A DNA stretch of 36,220 nucleotides, taken from positions 1 through 36,220 of the forward strand of contig DASWJH010000014.1 of assembly GCA_036397255.1 (NCBI GenBank), read 5' to 3'. The position numbers and the translations under genes were made by a program. Origin of the DNA: Nitrospiria bacterium. GTDB taxonomy: Bacteria > Nitrospirota > Nitrospiria > DASWJH01. Below are positions 30,382 through 36,220 of the stretch, in pieces (the first letter of the stretch is position 1; each line of letters starts with the position of its first letter). The notes beneath the pieces were generated by a model that worked only from the letters and a program-made list of their open reading frames with translations, did no database searches and was not told where the DNA came from.

Positions 30382-32229
30382 TTATCCAGCATCATTGAAG
30401 ACCAAGTTGGGTGACTCTGGTTCATCCTTCGGATCAGTGACCAAAGGTTTTTCCAATGAGGGGGCTCTATTTCCAAGGATCTTTTTGGTTAAAAAAAGAG
30501 CCGTTTCCTCTCCAAAATCCCCATTTTCTGGAAGCCCCAATTCTTTTTGAATCTTAAAAATCGCTTCCATGGTAAACCACCCGAATTGTCCATCTACCTT
30601 TGCTGTATAAAACCCTTCTTTTTTTAACCAATTCTGAAGATTGGCCACATGGGGGCCTTGATCTCCTATGCCCAAGGGAAACATGATTCCCCGAAGCGGC
30701 TGCCAAAGGATTTCTCCCTGACTTCCCCAACGGTTTTTCAGCTCCTGTAACGACAACTGCTCCTTTCCACGAATCGGATTCAACACTATAACCTCTCCCC
30801 CTGCAATATGTCGTAATACAACGGTTTGTTCCCTTCCTTCCCGATTCAGGGTTAGAATTACGGGTTGATCCAGAATTTGAATCCAATCCCATTTCAAAGG
30901 TATAACGGTTCTTTCAAAACCAAAATGCGCCAGTAACCCTTGTAGGTCCGAACCCCACCCCAGGGCACTCTCTAGAAAAAGGTCCGTGTAAAAGCGGGAG
31001 TCCCATAATGCCATTAGTGTGATCCAGGAAGCAAACCGGGTATTTTCCAAACTATTTTCTCTAAAAATTCCGTTGGAATCCCATCGACTGTCCCCGGTCA
31101 TGGGGGAAAAAGAAGAAATTTCCTGGAGGTGTCCCCCTCCACCGGGTTTGAAAATGTCCTCTTGAATATTCTCCTCCGAAGATAAAATCCGAATGTCCTG
31201 AAAGGGTTGGATCACCTTTTTTGGAATAGCAAAACCACCTAATTTAAAGTTAGAAAGTTCCATAAAATTTTCCCCGTTTCCTAAAAAAGGAATGGAAAGA
31301 AGGAGGAAACAGGCCGCCACCCCGAAAGCAGGAAGAAAAACTTTTTTGAATTTTTGGCTTTTTTCCCTTTCGATGAATTTCCTCTTTTTTCTTTTTTCCG
31401 AGTCAGGGGAATAGACCTTCGTGACTAAACCCTTTAATTCGGATGCGGCTTCTTTGACCATATCCCTTGAGATTATGTGACTCTCCGAAACATAAGCGGC
31501 CAGCAAGGCTTTATCACAAAATATGTTGATTAAACGGGGAATACCCCCTGTCAGTCGATGAATATCCTGAACCGCTTCGGGCGTAAAGTATGCCCTTTCT
31601 CGGCCATTCACAATTTTCAATCGATACGCAATGTATCCATCCACTTCCCCTTCGTTTAAAGGAAGGAGGTGATACCGAAGGGCAATTCTTTGATTGAGTT
31701 GCCTCAATTCGGTTTGGTGCAACTTTTCCCGGAGTTCGGGTTGCCCGACCAAAAGGATTTGGAGGAGTTTTTCATTTTCAGTTTCAAGATTGGAAAGCAT
31801 TCGGATTTCTTCCAAGCATTGAACGGTCAGATTTTGGGCTTCATCAATGATCAAAACCGCATTTCCACCTCTTCCAATTTCCTTAAGTAAAAATTGGTTG
31901 AGGTCATCCACCAGTTCTTTTTTGGATGATTGATTTCCCGCTAAACCAAAATCTTGATTCACGGACTTGAGTAGTTCAAGGGTGGAAAGGTTCGGGTTAA
32001 AAATCAAAGAGGTTTTAACGTGGGAACCCAAATGATCCAATAAAAGGCGGCAAAGGGTCGTTTTCCCAGTTCCCACCTCTCCGGTAATTAAAACAAAACC
32101 TTTTCGTTGCTGGATTCCATAGGTCACATGGGAAAAGGCTTCCTGATGGTTTTTGCTCAAATAAAAAAACCGGGGATTAGGGGTAATCTGAAATGGGAGT
32201 TGGGAAAACTGGAAAAAGGTTTGGTACAT
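30382..32229 (-). CDS. ExeA/GspA-like AAA ATPase with C39-like and peptidoglycan-binding domains
   Basis: 615 aa. Residues 1-270 are an AAA+ ATPase of the ExeA type: FFQFSQLPFQITPNPRFFYLS, Walker A GEVGTGKTT (50-58), Walker B VLIIDEAQ (125-132), sensor region ILLVGQPELREKL, and GGIPRLINIFCDKALLAAY. A TM helix lies near 298-317. The periplasmic part has a linker, a C39-peptidase-like domain (about 410-520, without an obvious catalytic Cys), and a PG_binding_1 domain (about 525-590, GIGDQGPHVANLQNWLKKEGFY...VDGQFGWFTMEAIFKIQKELGL). In type II secretion, ExeA/GspA opens the wall for secretin assembly. No gsp or pil genes are adjacent here. The start ATG at 32229 has no clear SD. Confidence 0.9.
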   Translation of the reverse strand: MYQTFFQFSQLPFQITPNPRFFYLSKNHQEAFSHVTYGIQQRKGFVLITGEVGTGKTTLCRLLLDHLGSHVKTSLIFNPNLSTLELLKSVNQDFGLAGNQSSKKELVDDLNQFLLKEIGRGGNAVLIIDEAQNLTVQCLEEIRMLSNLETENEKLLQILLVGQPELREKLHQTELRQLNQRIALRYHLLPLNEGEVDGYIAYRLKIVNGRERAYFTPEAVQDIHRLTGGIPRLINIFCDKALLAAYVSESHIISRDMVKEAASELKGLVTKVYSPDSEKRKKRKFIEREKSQKFKKVFLPAFGVAACFLLLSIPFLGNGENFMELSNFKLGGFAIPKKVIQPFQDIRILSSEENIQEDIFKPGGGGHLQEISSFSPMTGDSRWDSNGIFRENSLENTRFASWITLMALWDSRFYTDLFLESALGWGSDLQGLLAHFGFERTVIPLKWDWIQILDQPVILTLNREGREQTVVLRHIAGGEVIVLNPIRGKEQLSLQELKNRWGSQGEILWQPLRGIMFPLGIGDQGPHVANLQNWLKKEGFYTAKVDGQFGWFTMEAIFKIQKELGLPENGDFGEETALFLTKKILGNRAPSLEKPLVTDPKDEPESPNLVFNDAG

Positions 32230-32618
32230 TTTTTAAAATGGCCTAAATTTTATTTTTTATTGGGAATGGGAAAACGGTCATACCCCTCCTCTAGAAGGGT
32301 CCTCAACCGGTTTTCTCTGGAAAAAGGGAAACACCCAGCATTTTCCCAATCCTTATAATAATACCCCAAATCCTAAAATACGACAAAATATCACAAAAGG
32401 GACCAAAAATTGCCATTCTCGCCATTTTCTTCAAATGGTTCCCTAAGGCTTCCCGCTGGTTTCCCACGCCTTACCCCAGAGGTGCTGAAGACAGGAAACC
32501 CTTCTTTAGAAGGTCGCCAACACATCCTAAGGGTTAAACCCGATTGATTGACATTCCCCCACCCCTCCCTTAAAGTTTATTTAGGTAGAAAATATAAAAT
32601 CTTGAAACGGATGGATGT
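32230..32618. other. Divergent intergenic region
   Basis: 389 bases between the ExeA-like and UbiB-like genes. It contains a 7-bp inverted repeat (GGTTTCC 32458-32464 / GGAAACC 32494-32500), a small hairpin CCTTCT-TT-AGAAGG (32500-32513), GGGTTAAACCC (32531-32541) and a promoter candidate at 32548-32576. No credible protein gene is present. A small RNA is possible but unsupported. Confidence 0.4.
32548..32576 (+). promoter_or_regulatory. Candidate promoter of the UbiB-like gene
   Basis: TTGACA (32548-32553), 17-nt C-rich spacer, TAAAGT (32571-32576). Perfect -35, weak -10. Transcription would begin near 32583, about 36 nt before the ATG at 32619. Confidence 0.45.
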
Positions 32619-34256
32619 ATGTTCATGAGCAATCTCTCCCTTCATGGGAGAATGATTCATATTCTGTATCTCACCTTCAATATATTATTCAGTTATCAAT
32701 TTCATTTTATCTTCTTTTTCTTTACACATAGCGAAAAGAGACGCGTCCGTTTAAGCCAACTTCATCGCCGCAAAGCCCAGCAACTGCGGGAAACCGCTCT
32801 CAAACTCAAAGGGGTATTAGTCAAAATTGGCCAATTTATGAGTACGCGGGTTGATCTTCTGCCCCCGGAGTACACACAAGAGCTGGCCTTACTTCAGGAT
32901 CAAGTTCCTCCACAAGATTTCCCAGGAATTGCCAATCGCATTCAAATAGAACTGGGAAAGGACATTTCACACACCTTTTCCCGATTTAATGAAGAACCGA
33001 TAGCGGCTGCCTCCCTTGGACAGGTTCATGAGGCCTGGCTCATGGATGGGCGTCACGTGGCGGTAAAGGTCCAATATTTGGGAATTGAGGAAATTGTTAA
33101 AACCGATCTGAAAGCCATTCGGTGGGTTACTCTTATACTTCAATGGCGTTTTAAGAAAGTGCGTTTTAATCTTCTTTACAATGAATTTTCCAGACTCCTA
33201 AAAGAAGAACTTAATTATATCCAGGAAGGTCGTAACGCAGACCATTTCGGAAAAAACTTTAAAGATGATCCCAGAATTATCGTTCCGAGGGTGATTTGGG
33301 AACATACCACCTCCCATGTCCTCACCCTAGAATTTGTGGATGGCGTCAAGATTAATGACCTCGATGGGTTAATGGCCCAAGGAATGGACACCAAAAGCAT
33401 TGCCCAGCTTTTGGTAGAGTGCTATATGAAACAAATCCTCCAACACCATTTCTTCCATGGAGACCCCCATCCCGGAAATATTTTTGTTCAACCAGGACCC
33501 TGCCTGGTTTTTGTCGATTTTGGCCTGGTTCAAAAAATAACCCCATCTATTGATAAGGCAATAAAACAAACCGTGATGGCCATCATCCAACGGGATACAG
33601 AAGCCATCATTCAAGGATTAATGGATCTGGGTTTCATTGTGCGCACGGAAAACCCTTCGGATTTGGAACAAGTGGCCTCTTATTTTATGGAAAAGTACAG
33701 AGATATGTCTCCAAGGGAATTTCGGGAAATTACAGTGGCCCATGTTGCTGAGGATCTTTCGAAACTTTTACGAGTCCATTCATTTTTACAAATACCCAAC
33801 CATTTTATTTTATTTGCGAGAACGGCCGGAATGTTGAATGGAATCAACATGGGATTGAACCCTGATCTTAACATGGTTGAACTCGCGAAGCCGTTTGCGC
33901 AGGAATATATTAAAGGAGAAAACGATTGGGTCGAAAATATTCTGATTCAAGGTAAAGATTGGGGTTCGACTCTTTACCACCTTCCTAGACAATTAGAGGA
34001 CTTTTTAAAACAGGCCCGCCGGGGCGAGTTTAAAACAAAAATGACCTCTGAAGATGTAACGGGAATTTTAGGTAAAATTTATAAATTAGGACTCCGTTTG
34101 GTACTGGGCCTCATGGCGTTTCTTTTCCTCCTTCTACCCACAATCACACATGACCTTTTTTCCCAACAATTTCAAAATCTTCTCGGTTTGATGGGAATGA
34201 TCCTATTGATCCCCATTACATTTTCCCTCATAATGGATCTCTTTAAAAAATCTTAA
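32619..34256 (+). CDS. ubiB: UbiB/ABC1/AarF-family kinase-like protein
   Basis: 545 aa. Atypical kinase-like ATPase required, in characterised species, for coenzyme Q or other isoprenoid-lipid metabolism. The hallmark KxGQ motif occurs in KGVLVKIGQFMSTRVDLLPPEYT, and the Ala-rich loop that replaces the Gly-rich loop is AAASLGQVHEA. VAVKVQYLGIEE carries the ATP-site Lys, HHFFHGDPHPGNIFV the catalytic-loop equivalent, and VFVDFGLVQ the metal-binding DFG equivalent. Two TM helices close the protein (about 490-540). The first 40 residues are unusually hydrophobic and aromatic (HFIFFFFTH), so the true start could be a little further in, though no better one with an SD is seen. The ubiCAD-like genes 22 kb upstream make a quinone role plausible. 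Confidence 0.92.
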   Translation: MFMSNLSLHGRMIHILYLTFNILFSYQFHFIFFFFTHSEKRRVRLSQLHRRKAQQLRETALKLKGVLVKIGQFMSTRVDLLPPEYTQELALLQDQVPPQDFPGIANRIQIELGKDISHTFSRFNEEPIAAASLGQVHEAWLMDGRHVAVKVQYLGIEEIVKTDLKAIRWVTLILQWRFKKVRFNLLYNEFSRLLKEELNYIQEGRNADHFGKNFKDDPRIIVPRVIWEHTTSHVLTLEFVDGVKINDLDGLMAQGMDTKSIAQLLVECYMKQILQHHFFHGDPHPGNIFVQPGPCLVFVDFGLVQKITPSIDKAIKQTVMAIIQRDTEAIIQGLMDLGFIVRTENPSDLEQVASYFMEKYRDMSPREFREITVAHVAEDLSKLLRVHSFLQIPNHFILFARTAGMLNGINMGLNPDLNMVELAKPFAQEYIKGENDWVENILIQGKDWGSTLYHLPRQLEDFLKQARRGEFKTKMTSEDVTGILGKIYKLGLRLVLGLMAFLFLLLPTITHDLFSQQFQNLLGLMGMILLIPITFSLIMDLFKKS

Positions 34257-34319
34257 AACAACCCAATGAGATCTTAGTGGTGAACCCATTTGAAAAAATA
34301 CGAAGAGGAGAGTCAAACA

Positions 34320-34760
34320 ATGCTTAAAGTTTTAGGAGTTCTTTTTATGATTTTGTTAACCTTTGGAGGGGGGTTTTACCTAGGCAGCAACCGTCTTGGA
34401 GAGATATCCAATTCCCTAATTGGTTTTAAAAAGGAAATGGGCAAAAAGACCTCGGTCCTAGAAAAAGAAATCAACAAACTTCGCCTTCGAATGACACTCG
34501 TTGAAATCCGAAATCATTTAAATAACTCTATGGAAGAACACCGAAAAAGAAATTTTGGGAACGCCCAGGGGGAAATCAAAGAAGCCCAAACAAAATTAGA
34601 GAAATCCATTCAACTGGCAGACGAAACCTTGAAGGTAAACCTAATTAAAATAAGCAACCAATTATCCACCCTTGAGACTAAAGCAGCCATGGCTGATTCC
34701 AGGGTCATTGCAAAAATCGATAAAATGAGGGAAAAAGTAAGCCAATTAATTGATGAATAA
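34320..34760 (+). CDS. Single-TM coiled-coil protein, unknown function
   Basis: About 146 aa. N-terminal TM helix (about 3-22, LKVLGVLFMILLTFGGGFYLG) followed by a long, charged, almost fully helical region with heptad-like spacing (VLEKEINKLRLRMTLVEIRNHLNNSMEEH...AQGEIKEAQTKLEKSIQLADETLKVNLIKISNQLSTLETKAA). No cleavage motif, so it is probably anchored with a periplasmic coiled coil. The start is ATG at 34320 with GAGGAG 9-10 nt upstream; the TTG at 34290 would place that SD inside the gene. It lies 63 nt after the UbiB-like gene and is probably co-transcribed. No specific function can be assigned. Confidence 0.78.
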   Translation: MLKVLGVLFMILLTFGGGFYLGSNRLGEISNSLIGFKKEMGKKTSVLEKEINKLRLRMTLVEIRNHLNNSMEEHRKRNFGNAQGEIKEAQTKLEKSIQLADETLKVNLIKISNQLSTLETKAAMADSRVIAKIDKMREKVSQLIDE

Positions 34761-34877
34761 ATCCGGAGGGTTACCCAAAAGAAAACTACCTTCAAATTGC
34801 TCAATTTTCCTTTTTCCTGGAATCATCGGGAGTAGAAAAACGACCTTTATCTACTGAATGAATTTCTTTTTGTTTTT

Positions 34878-35183
34878 TTAACCTTTTTCACCTGACTCCT
34901 TTTTCTCCTCCTGAGCTTCCTCTTTTGCCTCTGCTATGGCCTCGCCCTGGGGTTCTCTTTGAACTTCAACTTTTGAATCCAATTTAGCCTCTACCTTAGG
35001 ATCCTTTTTTTCCTCAACCGCTTGAGCCAATAACACTCTTCGCCGTCTCTGTTTTCTTTTCAATTCCTTTCGGAGATTTCTGAGGGCAAGATCAATTTTG
35101 AAATTCTCTGTTCCCTTTCGACGATCACCTACTTCTTTTTTTAATTTTTGAATTCCTTTTTCCAAAATTTGAACCGTTTGCAT
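34878..35183 (-). CDS. Small highly charged protein, unknown function
   Basis: 101 aa. The first half is basic and helical (LEKGIQKLKKEVGDRRKGTENFKIDLALRNLRKELKRKQRRRR). The second half is low-complexity, rich in Glu, Lys and Ala (KVEAKLDSKVEVQREPQGE...KEEAQEEKKESGEKG). No TM or signal. GGGGAAA precedes the ATG, and the reading frame is not a shadow of another gene, so a real gene is likely. The tail is probably disordered. A nucleic-acid- or ribosome-binding role would fit the charge but is not shown. Confidence 0.6.
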   Translation of the reverse strand: MQTVQILEKGIQKLKKEVGDRRKGTENFKIDLALRNLRKELKRKQRRRRVLLAQAVEEKKDPKVEAKLDSKVEVQREPQGEAIAEAKEEAQEEKKESGEKG

Positions 35184-35304
35184 TGCTATTTCCCCTTTTT
35201 TTTATTTTACATTGTCCCAAGAAAATAGGACCCTCTTTCACCCATTAAACCTGATTCCCACGACAAAAAGAACCTTAATAAAAATAAAAAAAAAATTCCA
35301 GTTT

Positions 35305-36027
35305 CTAATTTTGGGTTAAGGTTACAAAGGGCTCTAAACCTTGATGCCGGATGAGCTTCCTCGCCATGCGATGTGCCTCTTGAGAGGTTTCAAATTTCCC
35401 CACCCTAACCCTAAAAAATTTCCCCTCCTGGTTCTCAAAGGGTTCAACCACCACCGGATCATACCATTTTAGAAGCCTTTTTTTCAATTGTTCTGCACTA
35501 CGGGAAGTCCTGAGGGATGCCACCTGTATGGTAAAGTTTTGTTCGTAAAGGTCAGGGGTACCCTTGTCCCTCTTAGGGTGAAAAACCTCGACTCTAACAG
35601 GTGCTATCCCAGTTTCGACCATTCCTAATTCCCTCGCTGCCCCGTAGGATAAATCTAAAAACCTTCCACGGACGAAGGGGCCACGATCATTAATTTTGAC
35701 CTTCACACTTTTCCCCGAGGTTTGATGGGTCACTTTTAAAAAGGTTCCGAAGGGAAGAGAACGATGGGCTGCGGTTAAACCGTACATGTTATAAATCTCA
35801 CCATTGGCTGTCTTACGTCCATGAAACTTTCCCCCATACCAGGATGCCATCCCCTTCTGCCGAAAGGAGGGATCCTTATCCTGTTGCAACCCTGCACAGG
35901 CGGATAAAGAAAAACCAAATAAAAAACAAAGACCTATAAAAAACAGAGAATTTCCATTTTTCTTAAATTCTCTGGTATTTTTAAAAAATAATTTAAAAGG
36001 GTCAACTGATTTTGTACCTCCTGCCAT
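35305..36027 (-). CDS. rlpA: RlpA-like septal-ring lytic transglycosylase lipoprotein with SPOR domain
   Basis: About 240 aa. Lipoprotein signal with lipobox LSAC (Cys44 from the ATG at 36027). A double-psi beta-barrel RlpA domain follows (GMASWYGGKFHGRKTANGE...AAHRSLPFGTFLKVTHQTSGKSVKVKINDRGPFVRGRFLDLSYGAARELGM) with the catalytic-type Glu in NGE and Asp in NDRGP. A C-terminal SPOR domain (FTIQVASLRTSRSAEQLKKRL...FFRVRVGKFETSQEAHRMARKL) binds denuded glycan at division sites. RlpA cleaves glycan strands lacking stem peptides. The start is ATG at 36027 with GAGGG about 10 nt upstream; GTG at 36042 is the alternative. Confidence 0.95.
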   Translation of the reverse strand: MAGGTKSVDPFKLFFKNTREFKKNGNSLFFIGLCFLFGFSLSACAGLQQDKDPSFRQKGMASWYGGKFHGRKTANGEIYNMYGLTAAHRSLPFGTFLKVTHQTSGKSVKVKINDRGPFVRGRFLDLSYGAARELGMVETGIAPVRVEVFHPKRDKGTPDLYEQNFTIQVASLRTSRSAEQLKKRLLKWYDPVVVEPFENQEGKFFRVRVGKFETSQEAHRMARKLIRHQGLEPFVTLTQN

Positions 36028-36160
36028 GGATTCATCCCTCACGTGGTTTGGTTATGGATTGAGTAAAAGGAAATAATATAATTGGGTCTTCGTGTAATCG
36101 AGTGGGTAAAAATTGTTAAAAAGTGTTTAAGGTCCATACAGGGCAAGGGTCAAGTCAAAG

Positions 36161-36220
36161 TCATTCTGTGGTTGAAGCCTTTGAAGTATTAGAGGTTCCT
36201 GCAAAATCCAGTTCGTCATT
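36161..36220 (-). CDS. Possible C-terminal end of a gene running off the window
   Basis: On the minus strand an open frame enters from the right edge and ends with TGA at 36163-36161. The visible residues are NDELDFAGTSNTSKASTTE, a hydrophilic tail of the kind common at protein ends. It would lie 133 bp upstream of rlpA on the same strand. Only 19 residues are visible, so this is tentative. Confidence 0.3.
   Translation of the reverse strand, partial: NDELDFAGTSNTSKASTTE

Noticed and set aside
32458-32513. Inverted repeats that could suggest a small RNA or IS end
   Set aside because: The arms are 6-7 bp, there is no matching second copy, no transposase and no T-run.
33960-33975. GGGGTTCGACTC resembling a tRNA T-arm
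   Set aside because: It lies inside the UbiB-like coding frame and no acceptor stem or anticodon arm can be built around it. No tRNA found elsewhere in the window.

Overview
The window looks like chromosomal DNA of a member of the Nitrospirota (Nitrospira and Ca. Manganitrophus relatives). The grounds are a large locus combining bc-complex genes with cytochrome bd-like oxidase genes, many c-type cytochromes, and a chorismate lyase-UbiA-UbiD gene set, in DNA whose GC content I judge by eye to be in the mid-40s percent. The phylum assignment is an inference from gene content and gene style; there is no rRNA, tRNA, CRISPR, IS element or phage gene in the window.

Layout. 0.3-2.1 kb: uvrC (minus). 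2.2-6.3 kb (minus): two outer-membrane beta-barrel proteins, each with its own terminator, and a tandem pair of periplasmic monohaem cytochromes c. 6.6-10.4 kb (plus): chorismate lyase, UbiA prenyltransferase and UbiD decarboxylase homologues (head-group steps of a 4-hydroxybenzoate-derived quinone), then a SUMF1-domain lipoprotein. 10.4-20.7 kb (minus): an eleven-gene respiratory operon. In transcription order it encodes a lipoprotein cytochrome c, bd-like oxidase subunit A, a 3-TM cytochrome c, a PRC-barrel/Rieske protein, a b6f-like cytochrome b, a 91-aa single-TM protein, bd-like subunit B, a dihaem cytochrome c, a second 3-TM cytochrome c, an ethylbenzene-dehydrogenase-gamma-like haem-b protein, and a dihaem lipoprotein cytochrome c. 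21.2-22.1 kb (minus): a CBS-domain protein and a membrane-anchored CarboxypepD_reg-like protein. 22.3-30.2 kb (plus): NAD kinase, a seven-bladed propeller lipoprotein, galT, glgA, an RlmD-type methyltransferase, an unknown 112-aa protein and a class I/II aminotransferase. 30.4-32.2 kb (minus): ExeA/GspA-like ATPase. 32.6-34.8 kb (plus): UbiB/ABC1-family protein and a coiled-coil membrane protein. 34.9-36.0 kb (minus): a charged small protein and an RlpA lipoprotein.

How it fits together. The eleven-gene operon reads as one membrane supercomplex. The Rieske/cytochrome b core would exchange electrons with a quinone pool. Seven c-type haems, a possible haem-b relay protein and two CydA-like subunits (no CydB, canonical quinol loop motif not found) would link that core to periplasmic donors or to a terminal acceptor. 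The neighbouring UbiC/UbiA/UbiD-like genes, with the UbiB-like gene 22 kb away, suggest that the pool contains a high-potential benzoquinone. The periplasmic cytochromes and porins on the other side could carry electrons or solutes across the envelope. Several near-consensus TTGACA-17/18-TATAAT promoters can be read. They place long leaders (about 170-345 nt) in front of the porin, cytochrome and respiratory operons, and they also settle the start codon of NAD kinase.
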